This document shows, piece after piece, positions 32,505 to 41,277 of a stretch of DNA of 64,000 nt (position 1 is its first letter; every line of letters starts with the position of its first letter). Where the stretch lies: contig OZ240673.1 of NCBI GenBank assembly GCA_965198755.1, positions 2,666,001 to 2,730,000 of the forward strand, written 5' to 3'. The notes below the pieces were generated by a model. That model made no database searches, was not told the origin of the DNA, and was given only the letters and a program-made list of their open reading frames with translations. This DNA is from BOG-908 sp963692875. GTDB lineage: Bacteria; Pseudomonadota; Alphaproteobacteria; Acetobacterales; Acetobacteraceae. The translations under genes were made by a program, and so were the position numbers.

Positions 32505-33715
32505 TACTTTCTCAACAGCAGCCGGTTCAGCGCCTCCATCGCGGGAAACAGCGCGTCCCAGGCCCGTTCGAACTCCCGTGCCGGAAACGGCTCGGCGATC
32601 TCAGCCAGCGTGCGCCTGCCATCGATGCGGCGCAGGATAGCGGCGGCCAAGTGCGGCAGCGGGATCGGCACGCTCAGCGCGTTGAACTGGGCGGGCAGCG
32701 TGCCGTCCGGGCGGATGCGGGCGGCGAAGTCGGCCATCGGCGTCTCGCGCGCGACGGGCACGCAGGCGGGGTCTCGGTGGTCGCGCGCCGGCAGCGGCGT
32801 CTCGGCGCGGACGCAGTAGACGATGTGGGTGGACATGTTGCCGGCCAGCGCCTCGGCCAGCGCGGCGCGGCCGATCGCGTCCAGGCTGGCGATGCGGGCG
32901 CGCAGGCGGGGGTCGGGCAGCAGTAGCGCGGGGTCGTAGGCGGCGGGCTCGACCAGGCAGGCGATCTTCAGGCCGTTCGCGTGCAGCAGGCCAGCAAAGG
33001 CGTCGATGGTGGTGGCGCGGTCGCGCGGGTTGAGCAGCAGGTCGTAGAGGCCGGCATCGCCGCCGGTGGTGATGTCGGTGAAGTTGGGGTTGGCGGCGAG
33101 CCAGGCGGTACGCGGCAGGTGGCGCAGCACGCGGCGCGCGACCTCCAGCCGGGCGGCGGTGGGCTCGGCCGGCGGGGCCAGGCGGGCGAGCGCGTCCTGC
33201 ACCATATATACGCCTGTGCGGCCGTGCGGGGCATACACCATCAGGCCCAGCGCGCCGCCGGGGGCGAGCACGGACAGCAGGGCGCGCAGGCCGGCCTCGG
33301 GGTCGGGCAGGTGGTGCAGCACGCCGCAGCAATCGATGTAGTCGAACGGGCCGAGGCCGGATCCGGGAAGGTCGAGGATGGACCGCAGCTCGAAGGAGAT
33401 GTTGGTGAGATGGCGTGCCTCGGCGCGGCCTTGCGCAATGCGGCGCGCGGCCTCGCTGCGGTCCAGCCAGGTGACGTGGCCGGGCCGGCCGGCCCAGGCG
33501 AGCTGCTGGGCCAGCATGATGGCGCCGTCGCCGGTGCCGCCGCCGGCGAACAGCGCGCGGCCGGGATGGGCGGAGGCGGGCAGCCAATGGTCGAGCTCGC
33601 GCAGGTGGCTGGGGCTGCCGATCCACAGGTGCCTGGTCTCGGTGCGCGGGTCGCGGGCGGGGTAGGGCAGCGCCTCGTACTGGGCGGCGAGCAGCGCGTC
33701 TGTCGGGTCGGTCAT
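32504..33715 (-). CDS. Class I SAM-dependent methyltransferase with C-terminal extra domain
   Basis: 403 aa. The N-terminus (LLAAQYEALPYPARDPR) precedes a Rossmann methyltransferase: ALFAGGGTGDGAIMLAQQL (SAM-binding motif I), VTWLDRSEAARRIAQ, YIDCCGVLHHLPDPEAGLRA and LAPGGALGLMVYAPHGR. The last ~70 residues (ILRRIDGRRTLAEIAEPFPA) look like a small winged-helix or PqqD-like domain. The substrate is unknown. It is divergent from the RNA methyltransferase with 21 bp between the two start codons, so the promoters must overlap or lie inside the genes. Confidence 0.85.
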   Translation of the reverse strand: MTDPTDALLAAQYEALPYPARDPRTETRHLWIGSPSHLRELDHWLPASAHPGRALFAGGGTGDGAIMLAQQLAWAGRPGHVTWLDRSEAARRIAQGRAEARHLTNISFELRSILDLPGSGLGPFDYIDCCGVLHHLPDPEAGLRALLSVLAPGGALGLMVYAPHGRTGVYMVQDALARLAPPAEPTAARLEVARRVLRHLPRTAWLAANPNFTDITTGGDAGLYDLLLNPRDRATTIDAFAGLLHANGLKIACLVEPAAYDPALLLPDPRLRARIASLDAIGRAALAEALAGNMSTHIVYCVRAETPLPARDHRDPACVPVARETPMADFAARIRPDGTLPAQFNALSVPIPLPHLAAAILRRIDGRRTLAEIAEPFPAREFERAWDALFPAMEALNRLLLRK

Positions 33716-33736
33716 GCTTGGCGTATTAGCCGCGGG

Positions 33737-34309
33737 ATGCAGACCCCACCACCGCGCGGCTATTTCGGCATCGGCGCCGAGGGCGTGTCCAAATCGGCCA
33801 ACATGGGCGCGCTGCTGCGCACGGCGCACGCCTTCGGGGCGGCATTCTGCTTCTCGGTGGGGGCCGGCTGGGACTCGCGCGCCGGGCGGCAGTCCGACAC
33901 CGCGGACACGCCGGCGCACGTGCCGTTCTACCGCTTCGGCACGCTGGACGAGATGCTGCTGCCGGGCGGCTGCACGCTGGTGGGCGTGGAGCTGCTGGAG
34001 AATGCCGCCGACCTGCCGAGCTTCCGCCACCCGACACGGGCGGCCTACGTGCTGGGGCCGGAGCGGGCCGGGCTGTCGCCGGCGATGCTGGCGCGCTGCC
34101 GCCACGTGGTGCGCATCCCTACGCGGTTCGCGCTGAACCTGTCGGTCGCCGGGGCGCTGGTGCTGTACGACCGGCTGATCCAGCAGGGGCGTTTTGCGGA
34201 GCGGCCGGTGGGCAGCGGGGGTGCTGCACCGCGCGAAGCGCAGGGGCGGCACGGCGACCCGGTGTTCCGGCGCACGCTGCCGGATTGGAAGAAAGACGTT
34301 GCTGGTTGA
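33737..34309 (+). CDS. TrmH/SpoU-family RNA methyltransferase
   Basis: 190 aa. SPOUT-fold 2'-O-methyltransferase. The N-terminal GVSKSANMGALLRTAHAFGA, the SAM-pocket YVLGPERAGLSPAMLARC and the motif VVRIPTRFALNLSVAGALVL (usually IPM.G.v.SLNVsvAaai) are present. The target tRNA or rRNA nucleotide is not clear. Compared with the usual motif the Ser before LN is Ala (FALNLSVA), a small variation in the SAM pocket. Start ATG at 33737. Confidence 0.88.
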   Translation: MQTPPPRGYFGIGAEGVSKSANMGALLRTAHAFGAAFCFSVGAGWDSRAGRQSDTADTPAHVPFYRFGTLDEMLLPGGCTLVGVELLENAADLPSFRHPTRAAYVLGPERAGLSPAMLARCRHVVRIPTRFALNLSVAGALVLYDRLIQQGRFAERPVGSGGAAPREAQGRHGDPVFRRTLPDWKKDVAG

Positions 34310-34356
34310 GAAGCGCAATCGGCGGCTTGAAGCCTTGACCGCTCGGCTTCCGGCAA

Positions 34357-34492
34357 GGAAGGCAAGGCCTTCTTTTCTGAAGAAAAGAAGCAAAAGACTT
34401 TTGGTCCGGCTGTCGCGGACTCTCCTTCAGCGCGCAGCCAAGGGAACAAAAGTTTTTTGCTTCTTTTTTCCAAAAAAGAAGGCCTTACTTCC
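34357..34492. repeat. PHR copy, complete (type C left, type A right)
   Basis: Left arm with CTGAAG centre and CAAAAGACTTTTGG, GGCTGTCGCGGAC, right arm ending GGCCTTACTTCC, ~28 bp before ialB. Confidence 0.92.
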
Positions 34493-34519
34493 TTACCCGA
34501 CTGATCGTATCTCTTCCCG

Positions 34520-35017
34520 ATGCGAGCCGCCCTCCCCGCCGTGCTGCTGTCTCTGGCAGCCCCTGCCCTGGCCCAGCCGCACGGTTTCCCGCCCCAAGCC
34601 ATCGGCAAGTTTGGCCAGTGGGTGGCCGCCATCCACCCCGAACCAGGCGGCACCACCTGCTTCGCCTTCACCCGCGCCGAGGCTGGCGGCCAGCGCATGC
34701 CCGGCCGCGGCGACGTGGTGCTGAGCGTGACCCGCCGCCCGCGCAGCCACGACGTGGTGGCGATCAGCGCCGGCATGGCGCTGGCCGGCCACGAGGACGC
34801 GCAAGTGCAGGCCGGCACCACGCTGATGTTGTTCTACATTGCCGGCCGGTCCGCCTTCGCCCGCGACAACGCCGCCGTGCTGGCCACCTTCGGGCATGAG
34901 AGCAGCGTGGCCGCCCGCCTGGTGGGCGGACCGCACGGTGCGGTGGCGACCGATCATTTCAGCCTGGCGGGCTTCTCCAGCGCGCTCTCGGCGATGCAGA
35001 AGGCGTGCCCGGCATGA
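34520..35017 (+). CDS. Invasion-associated locus B (IalB) family protein
   Basis: 165 aa with a signal peptide (LPAVLLSLAAPALAQ). The body follows the IalB pattern: IGKFGQWVAAI, GGTTCFAFTRA, RGDVVLSVTRRP, VVAISAGMALAG, and the C-terminal ATDHFSLAGFSSALSAMQKA with final Cys. IalB proteins are periplasmic and of unclear biochemical role; the name comes from Bartonella. The stop overlaps the rlmN start (ATGA). The ialB-rlmN order recurs in alphaproteobacteria. Confidence 0.78.
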   Translation: MRAALPAVLLSLAAPALAQPHGFPPQAIGKFGQWVAAIHPEPGGTTCFAFTRAEAGGQRMPGRGDVVLSVTRRPRSHDVVAISAGMALAGHEDAQVQAGTTLMLFYIAGRSAFARDNAAVLATFGHESSVAARLVGGPHGAVATDHFSLAGFSSALSAMQKACPA

Positions 35018-36255
35018 ACGTGACGCTGCGCGCCCCACCTTCTGCCAACGTGCCTTCTACCAAGGTGTGTGCTGTCAACGTAAGCGACGCCGACGCGCTG
35101 ACCGAGGCCGAGCGCGCGCGCGTGCTGGCCAAGTCCGCGCTGTTCAACCCACCGCCGCACGTGTTGCCGGACGGGCGGCGCGACATCGTCGGCCTCAGCC
35201 GCGAGCAGCTGGCAGACGAGGTTGCCGCCATCGGAGAGGCGAAGTTCCGCGTCAAGCAGATCTGGCACTGGGTGTACCACCAGGGGGTGACGGATTTCGC
35301 GGCGATGAGCTCTATCGCGCGGCCGCTGCAGGCCAAGCTCGCCGAGCGCTTCGTCATCGGCCGGCCGGTGGCCGCCACCGTGCAGACGAGCGCCGACGAG
35401 ACGCGAAAATTCCTGTTCCGCTTCCGCGACGGGCAGGAGGCCGAGACCGTCTACATCCCCGACCGCCAGCAGGACCGCGGCGCGGTGTGCATCAGCAGCC
35501 AGGTAGGCTGCACGCTGTCCTGCCGCTTCTGCCACACCGGCACGCAGAAGCTGGTGCGCAACCTCGGCCCGGCGGAGATCGTCGGCCAGTTCATGGCCGC
35601 GCGCGACAGCTACGCAGAGTGGCCCAGCCCGCAAGGCGAGACGCCGCGGCTGCTCAGCACCATCGTGCTGATGGGCATGGGTGAGCCGCTATACAATTAC
35701 GAGAACGTGGCCACCGCCATGCGCATCGTCATGGACGGCGAGGGCATCGGCCTCTCACGCCGGCGCATCACCCTGTCCACCTCGGGCGTGGTGCCGATGA
35801 TGGACCGCGCCGGCGCGGAGCTGGGCGTGGGACTGGCCGTCTCGCTGCACGCGGTGCGCGACGACCTGCGCGACGAGCTGGTGCCGCTGAACCGCAAATA
35901 TCCGATTGCCGAGCTGCTGGCGGCGTGCCGGCGCTACCCGGGGGCGACCAACGCACGACGCATCACATTTGAATACGTGATGCTGCGCGGCATCAACGAC
36001 AGCGAGGCGGACGCGCGCGAACTGGTGCGGCTGATCGCTGGCATTCCGGCAAAGGTGAACCTGATCCCGTTCAATCCTTGGCCGGGCAGCAGCTATGAGC
36101 CGAGCAGCGGGAATGCGCTGCACCGGTTTGCGAAGATCGTGATGGATGCGGGGTTTGCGTCGCCGATACGGACGCCGCGGGGGCAGGATATTCTGGCGGC
36201 TTGCGGGCAGTTGAAGACGGAGAGTGAGAAAGAAAGGAAGAAAGTTCTTTTTTGA
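35014..36255 (+). CDS. rlmN: Dual-specificity 23S rRNA/tRNA adenine-C2 methyltransferase
   Basis: 413 aa. Radical-SAM enzyme that methylates A2503 of 23S rRNA and A37 of some tRNAs. The cluster ligand motif is VGCTLSCRFCHTG (CxxxCxxC); VLMGMGEPLYNYENV, ITLSTSGVVPMM, VSLHAVRDDLRDELVPLNR and NLIPFNPWPG are intact. The first ~45 residues are a variable extension. The end is odd: after QLKTESEKERKKVLF the TGA stop lies in the centre of a PHR hairpin, so the repeat has replaced the original C-terminus. Confidence 0.95.
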   Translation: MNVTLRAPPSANVPSTKVCAVNVSDADALTEAERARVLAKSALFNPPPHVLPDGRRDIVGLSREQLADEVAAIGEAKFRVKQIWHWVYHQGVTDFAAMSSIARPLQAKLAERFVIGRPVAATVQTSADETRKFLFRFRDGQEAETVYIPDRQQDRGAVCISSQVGCTLSCRFCHTGTQKLVRNLGPAEIVGQFMAARDSYAEWPSPQGETPRLLSTIVLMGMGEPLYNYENVATAMRIVMDGEGIGLSRRRITLSTSGVVPMMDRAGAELGVGLAVSLHAVRDDLRDELVPLNRKYPIAELLAACRRYPGATNARRITFEYVMLRGINDSEADARELVRLIAGIPAKVNLIPFNPWPGSSYEPSSGNALHRFAKIVMDAGFASPIRTPRGQDILAACGQLKTESEKERKKVLF

Positions 36256-36405
36256 AAAAAAGAACCAAAAAACTTTTGTTTCCTGCGCTGGGGGACGCAC
36301 TCCCTCGCGTTTTACGCAAACGAAGCGCGCGGTGCGAGGCGAAACCGCGACAGCCGCAATAAAAGCTTTTTGCTTCTTTTTCTCGAAAAAGAAGCGCTTT
36401 CTTCC
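36231..36405. repeat. PHR copy, complete (type A left, type B right), overlapping the rlmN 3' end
   Basis: The left hairpin contains the rlmN TGA stop (36253-36255). The ~100-bp spacer ends CCGCGACAGCCGCAAT; the right arm has CTCG centre. It ends at the stop of the convergent DUF2278 gene. Confidence 0.9.
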
Positions 36406-37104
36406 TTATCTTGGGTTCCCCTCCGCATCCGTCTGGGTCGCCTGCGTGTCGAACCGCACGAACAGCGCCACAGTCTCACCGCCCGTGTAGCGGATGAACA
36501 GCGCACCATCGCCATGAGTCGTGTTGTCGCGCTCGAAGCTGCCAGAATTACCCTGCATCATGTGGATGTCATGGATGCCCTGCTCGGGCGAGAAGCCGAA
36601 CGTGCTGTCGCGCGAGGTGGTGCCGCCGTCGCGGAAATACGTCCCGAACACGATGGCGACCGCGCCGGGATCCGCCTTAGCGCGTTCGACCTGCGCGTCC
36701 AGCAGGTTGCCGAGGCTGACGCTGCTGCCGGTGTCCGGAACCGGTTCCATGCTGCTGACGTCGAGGAGGTTGTCACGCAGGTAGTCCAGGCCGGTGCCGT
36801 CAGGCCCGGTCTGCAGCGCGGTGAAACCCTGCGTACCGCCAGCGAGTGCCGCCAGGTCCAGCGCCGGCGACGTCGTGGTGTAGGCAGGGTCGTAGTGCAC
36901 GAGCACCTCGCTGCCATCGACGGATTGCACGTTGACGGCCATGCGGAAGTCCTGGCCGGCACCTTGTATCCAGATCTCGTAGTGCGGTGATTTGCCGGTA
37001 TCCAGGCTGCCGTCGCGCACGGTGCCGACCAGCATGCCGTAACGCGACGTGCTGGCGTCGTACTGCTTCGGCCGGCTGCGCTCGAAATAACGTGCTTGGG
37101 ACAT
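36406..37104 (-). CDS. DUF2278 (YukJ-like) family protein
   Basis: 232 aa. The N-terminus has YGMLVGTVRDGSLD and PHYEIWIQGAGQDFRMAVNV, followed by SVDGSEVLVHYDP; the C-terminal half has GIHDIHMMQGN and DGALFIRY, as in DUF2278 proteins. No enzymatic role is established for the family. The ATG at 37104 is unambiguous. Base composition is slightly less GC-rich than in neighbouring genes. Standing alone between two PHR copies. Confidence 0.8.
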   Translation of the reverse strand: MSQARYFERSRPKQYDASTSRYGMLVGTVRDGSLDTGKSPHYEIWIQGAGQDFRMAVNVQSVDGSEVLVHYDPAYTTTSPALDLAALAGGTQGFTALQTGPDGTGLDYLRDNLLDVSSMEPVPDTGSSVSLGNLLDAQVERAKADPGAVAIVFGTYFRDGGTTSRDSTFGFSPEQGIHDIHMMQGNSGSFERDNTTHGDGALFIRYTGGETVALFVRFDTQATQTDAEGNPR

Positions 37105-37286
37105 CGGTCTGGCTCCAGGTCGATACGCTTCGCGCGGCTGGCGAACTCCCAGGATCGGCTACGAGCAGGCCGGGCGCAATCGTCGGACGGACGGCGTTGT
37201 GTGAAGCTTCGAAGTCGGTGCGGAAACGGCTGGTTGTCACGTCGAAGATCACCGTTGATCAGCGGCTCGGGGCGGTGACTGAGTGG

Positions 37287-37390
37287 CAGAAAGCAAGCGG
37301 TTCTTTTTTGAAAAAAAGAACCAAAAAACTTTTGTTCTCCTGAGTATACGCTGCGGGAGACTCGGCGACAGCCGGACCAAAGTTTTGTCC
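37287..37390. repeat. PHR copy, left arm and spacer (type A); right arm displaced
   Basis: GCAAGCGGTTC arm, spacer TACGCTGCGGGAGACTCGG then CGACAGCCGGACC, then truncation. A right-arm-like piece (CTTTTTCAGCAAAAGAAGGC) reappears at 37511-37531 just before fdhD. Confidence 0.85.
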
Positions 37391-37542
37391 AGCTTGTCGT
37401 TCGACGGGCATCTTTGTTCACGAGCGGCCCTGTTTGGTGGGAGGACGCCCTAAACTCCGGCACGCTTGCGGCGCGGTGGGGCGGTCTACCGACACCCAAG
37501 CTCTCCGCTACTTTTTCAGCAAAAGAAGGCTTTCTCCTCTCC
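37391..37542. other. Sequence between the split PHR and fdhD
   Basis: Holds ~120 bp of unrecognised sequence and a PHR right-arm remnant at 37511-37531. No gene seen. Confidence 0.4.
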
Positions 37543-38337
37543 ATGATCGACCCGGTCTCCCCCGCGCCGCGCCTTGCCTGGAAGGACCATGCGTTCACCC
37601 AAGGCGACCGCCTGCTGGCCGAGGAGACCGCAATCGCCATCACCTACAACCGCGTCACCCACGCGGTAATGATGGCGACACCCGCCGACCTGCAGGACTT
37701 CGCCGTAGGCTTCAGCCTGTCCGAGGAGATCGTGCCCGATGCAGGGTCGATCGAGGACTTCACCATCATCGAGGCGGACGGCGGCATCGAGCTGCGCATG
37801 TGGATACCGCCCGCGCACATGGCGGCACTGGAGAAGCGGCGCCGGCGGCTGGCAGGTGCGACCGGCTGCGGCATGTGCGGGCTGGAAAGCCTGCAGGAAG
37901 CATTGCGCCCGGTGCCGCACGTGCCCGCGGGGCGCCATTTCGACGCCGCCGCCATCGACCGTGCCGCCGCCAGCCTCTACGCCGCCCAGCCGCTCAACCA
38001 GGCGACCCGCGCGGTGCACGGCGCCGGGTTCTGGACCGAGGCGGGCGGGCTGTTCGCGGTGCGCGAGGACGTCGGCCGGCACAACGCGCTGGACAAGCTG
38101 GGCGGCGCCCTGGCGCGGGCTGGCGCCTCGGTGGCCGACGGCATCCTGCTGCTGACCAGCCGCATCTCGATCGAGCTGGTGCAGAAGGCCGCACGGATGG
38201 GTGTGCCGGTGCTGGTCGCGGTTTCTGCGCCGACTGCGCTGGCCAACCGCGCGGCAGAGGCGGCGGGGATGACGCTGATCGGGGTGGCGCGTAGCGACGG
38301 GTTCGAGGTGTTCGCGGGAGGTCACCGAGTCAAGTAA
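37543..38337 (+). CDS. fdhD: Formate dehydrogenase accessory sulfurtransferase FdhD
   Basis: 264 aa. FdhD passes sulfur from IscS to the molybdenum cofactor of formate dehydrogenase. The CxxC sulfur-transfer motif is GCGMCGLESL, and FAVGFSLSEEIV, DVGRHNALDKLGGAL and LTSRISIELVQKAARMGVP are typical. The ATG at 37543 gives MIDPVSPAPRLAWKDHA; the upstream frame is repeat-derived. No formate dehydrogenase genes are in the window. Confidence 0.93.
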   Translation: MIDPVSPAPRLAWKDHAFTQGDRLLAEETAIAITYNRVTHAVMMATPADLQDFAVGFSLSEEIVPDAGSIEDFTIIEADGGIELRMWIPPAHMAALEKRRRRLAGATGCGMCGLESLQEALRPVPHVPAGRHFDAAAIDRAAASLYAAQPLNQATRAVHGAGFWTEAGGLFAVREDVGRHNALDKLGGALARAGASVADGILLLTSRISIELVQKAARMGVPVLVAVSAPTALANRAAEAAGMTLIGVARSDGFEVFAGGHRVK

Positions 38338-38344
38338 GCCAGTA

Positions 38345-38485
38345 GAAAGCAAGCAAGCAGTTCTTTTTTGAAAAAAGAACCAAAAAACTTTTGTTCCTTA
38401 GGCACGCGCTGCAGAACCATCGCGACAGCAGGACCAAAAGTCTTTTGCTTCTTTTCTTCAGAAAGAAGGCCTTGCCTTCCTTGCC
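38345..38485. repeat. PHR copy, complete (type A left, type C right)
   Basis: Spacer GCACGCGCTGCAGAACCATC then GCGACAGCAGGACC. It is the reverse complement of the spacer at 19283-19377. Confidence 0.92.
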
Positions 38486-38537
38486 TTCGCCACACTTCGT
38501 CACTGCGGGTAACCCTCCCCGCTGCTATATCCCGTGC

Positions 38538-39896
38538 ATGGACAACGCCGCCTTCGTCGCCCTGAACCGCTTCGGCTTCGGCCGCCGGCCCACCGACGCG
38601 CTGCCGGACGACCCGCGCGCCTGGCTGCGCAACCAGCTCTCCGGCCCGGACACAGCAAGCGTGGCGGGCCTGCCGAACACGTCCGACGCGCTCGCCGTGG
38701 TGGCCGAGCAATACGCCATGGGTGCCGCGGGAAAGCAGGCCGGCATGGCCCAGCCCGCAGCCGCCGGGGCAGCGGCACCGCCGCAGGACCAGCCCAAGCC
38801 CGCCCGCCCGGTCGCCAAGCTGGCCACCGAGGAACGCCGCGCCATGCTCGACCAGGCGCTGATGACGGAGGCGCCCTACCGCGAGCGCCTGGTGTGGTTC
38901 TGGGCCAACCACTTCACCATCGCCGACCGCTCGCTGCCCACCGCAGGCACCAGCGGCGCCTATGTGCGCGAGGCAATCCGCCCGCACGTCACCGGCCGCT
39001 TCTCCGACATGCTGCTGGCGGTGATGCGCCACCCGGCGATGCTCACCTACCTCAACAACTCCAACTCCGCCGGCCCCGACAGCCCGGCCGGCGTACGCCG
39101 CCACCTGGGGCTGAACGAGAACCTGGCGCGCGAGTGCCTTGAGCTGCACACCGTCACCCCTGCGTCCGGCTACACCCAAGCCGACGTCACCAACTTCGCC
39201 CGCGTGCTGACCGGCTGGTCCGTCGAGATGCACCAGCCGCCGCTCGGCTACCGCTTCCGCCCCAACCTCCACGAGCCTGGCGAGATCGAGGTGATGGGCC
39301 GTACCTGGCCCGCCGGCGAGGAGGGCGGCGTGGAGCTGCTCGGCTGGCTCGGCACCAACCCGGCCACCTACCACCACCTCGCCACCAAGCTGGTCGGCCA
39401 TTTCGTCGCCGACGTCCCGCCGGGCCACGACGTCTCTCGCATCGAGACGGTGCTGCGCGACACCCAGGGCGATTTGGGCGCCGCCGCGCTCGCGCTGATC
39501 GAGCTGCCCGGCGCCTGGGTGCCAGCCACCAAGCTGCGCACGCCGCAGGACTACGTGCTGGGCTGCCTGCGCGCCGTAGGCGCCACGCCGGACAGCGTGC
39601 CCAACATCATGTCCATGCCCGCCGGGCTGGGCCAGGGCGTGTTCGAGGCGCCGTTCCCGATCGGCTGGCCGGACCGCGCGGCGGATTGGGCCGGCCCGGA
39701 AGCCATGCTGCAGCGAGTGGACTTCGCCTACGGCCTGTCCGCGCACGTGGCCAACACGACCGACCCCGAGCAGCTCGGCCACGCGCTGCTCGGCCCGTTG
39801 CTGACGGCAGAGACGCTGGGCCAGATCCGCGCCGCCGGCTCGCGCCGCGACGGGCTGACCCTGCTGCTGGCCTCCCCCGAATTCCAGAGGCGCTAG
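38538..39896 (+). CDS. DUF1800 family protein
   Basis: 452 aa. Family landmarks: ALNRFGFGRRPTDAL at the N-terminus, LVWFWANHFTI, FSDMLLAVMRHPAMLTYLNN, NENLARECLELHTV and ARVLTGWSV. DUF1800 proteins are secreted or periplasmic and nearly always paired with a DUF1501 gene, as here (4 bp apart). Here the start ATG at 38538 gives no classical signal peptide. The role is unknown. Confidence 0.92.
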   Translation: MDNAAFVALNRFGFGRRPTDALPDDPRAWLRNQLSGPDTASVAGLPNTSDALAVVAEQYAMGAAGKQAGMAQPAAAGAAAPPQDQPKPARPVAKLATEERRAMLDQALMTEAPYRERLVWFWANHFTIADRSLPTAGTSGAYVREAIRPHVTGRFSDMLLAVMRHPAMLTYLNNSNSAGPDSPAGVRRHLGLNENLARECLELHTVTPASGYTQADVTNFARVLTGWSVEMHQPPLGYRFRPNLHEPGEIEVMGRTWPAGEEGGVELLGWLGTNPATYHHLATKLVGHFVADVPPGHDVSRIETVLRDTQGDLGAAALALIELPGAWVPATKLRTPQDYVLGCLRAVGATPDSVPNIMSMPAGLGQGVFEAPFPIGWPDRAADWAGPEAMLQRVDFAYGLSAHVANTTDPEQLGHALLGPLLTAETLGQIRAAGSRRDGLTLLLASPEFQRR

Positions 39897-39900
39897 AGAG

Positions 39901-41100
39901 ATGACCACCCTGTGTCCCGACGGATACCGCCTGTCCCGCCGCCAGGCGCTGCTGGGCCTGGCCGCGGCGTTCACCCTCGGCCGCACCTCGGTGGCGCTGG
40001 CCGCCCCGCAGACCGAGCAGCGCTTCGTGGTGATCCTGCTGCGCGGTGCGATGGACGGCATGTCCGCCGTGCAGCCCTACGGCGACCCGGCGTTTGCCGG
40101 GCTGCGCGGCCCGCTCGCCTTGCCGATGCCCGGCCAGCCAGGCGGCATCCTCGACCTCGGCGGCACGTTCGGCCTGCACCCGTCGCTGGCCCAGCTGCAC
40201 ACGATGTACGCGGCCAACGACGCGCTGCTGATCCACGCGGTCGCCGGACACTACCGCAGCCGCAGCCACTTCGAGGCGCAGGACTACCTCGAAGCCGGCG
40301 CCGAGCAGCGGCTGAACAGCGGTTGGCTGAACCGCGCCGTCGGCCTGATGCCCAGCAACGGCCGCGAGCTGGGGCTGACCGTCGGCCTGTCCGCCCCGCT
40401 GCTGATGCGCGGCCCGGCGGTGGTGGAGGCCTACGCGCCCGACCATTTCGCCCAGCCCACCGCGGACCTCTACCAGCGCCTGCTCACCATCACCGCGCGC
40501 GACCCGGTGGTGGGCCCGGCGATGGCCGAGGGGCTCAAGCAGCGCGGCTTCGCCGCCTCGGCACTCAGCGGCCAGGCCGCCGACCCCAAGCACGACCGCA
40601 GCTTCGAGATGCTGGCCGGTGCCGCCGGCCGCCTGCTGGCGCAGGAGAACGGGCCGCGCGTGGCCGCACTCGAGATCGGCGGGTGGGACACCCACGCCGC
40701 CCAGGACCGAAGGCTGGCCGAGACGCTGGGGCAGCTCGACGCAGGGCTCGCCGCGCTGCGAGCCGGGCTGGGCGAGGCATGGAGCCGCACCGTGGTGCTG
40801 GCGGTGACCGAGTTCGGCCGCACCGCGCGCATCAACGGCACCGGCGGTACGGACCACGGCACCGCGGGAGCGGCGATGCTGGTGGGCGGTGCGGTCGCCG
40901 GCGGGCGGGTGCGGGCGGACTGGCCTGGTCTTGCGGACGGCAAGCTGTTCGAAAACCGCGACCTGGCGCCGACGACGGACGTACGCAGCGTGATCATGGG
41001 CGTGCTGATCGACCACATGCACATGTCTGCGGGTAGCATGGGGCGGGTGCTGCCGGGGAGCGATGGGGTGCAGGCGATGCGGGGGTTGGTGCGGGCGTGA
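39901..41100 (+). CDS. DUF1501 family protein with Tat signal
   Basis: 399 aa. The N-terminus LSRRQALLGLAAAFTLGRTS is a twin-arginine-type signal. The body has FVVILLRGAMDGMSAVQPYG, HPSLAQLHTMY, VAGHYRSRSHFEAQDYLEAG, EIGGWDTHAAQ and VLAVTEFGRTARINGTGGTD then HG, typical of DUF1501, a member of the alkaline-phosphatase/sulfatase-like superfamily. It forms an operon with the DUF1800 gene. No activity is established. Confidence 0.92.
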   Translation: MTTLCPDGYRLSRRQALLGLAAAFTLGRTSVALAAPQTEQRFVVILLRGAMDGMSAVQPYGDPAFAGLRGPLALPMPGQPGGILDLGGTFGLHPSLAQLHTMYAANDALLIHAVAGHYRSRSHFEAQDYLEAGAEQRLNSGWLNRAVGLMPSNGRELGLTVGLSAPLLMRGPAVVEAYAPDHFAQPTADLYQRLLTITARDPVVGPAMAEGLKQRGFAASALSGQAADPKHDRSFEMLAGAAGRLLAQENGPRVAALEIGGWDTHAAQDRRLAETLGQLDAGLAALRAGLGEAWSRTVVLAVTEFGRTARINGTGGTDHGTAGAAMLVGGAVAGGRVRADWPGLADGKLFENRDLAPTTDVRSVIMGVLIDHMHMSAGSMGRVLPGSDGVQAMRGLVRA

Positions 41101-41101
41101 C

Positions 41102-41250
41102 GCAAGAAAGCAGTTCTTTTTTGAAAAAAAGAACCAAAAAACTTTTGCGCGCGCTGTCGCGGGAGGCTGAAACACCTCGCCTCAGCTTCGAGCACCCGAT
41201 GGAACAAAAGTTTTTTGGTTCTTTTTTTCAAAAAAGAACCGCTTGCTTTC
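41102..41250. repeat. PHR copy, complete (two type A arms)
   Basis: Starts 1 bp after the DUF1501 stop. The spacer contains GCTGTCGCGGGAGGCTGAAA then CACC, a subclass also found at 51304-51500 and 57237-57387. Both stems are GTTC/GAAC. Confidence 0.93.
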
Positions 41251-41277
41251 TTCCTGCTGCAAACAAGGAGTCCATCA

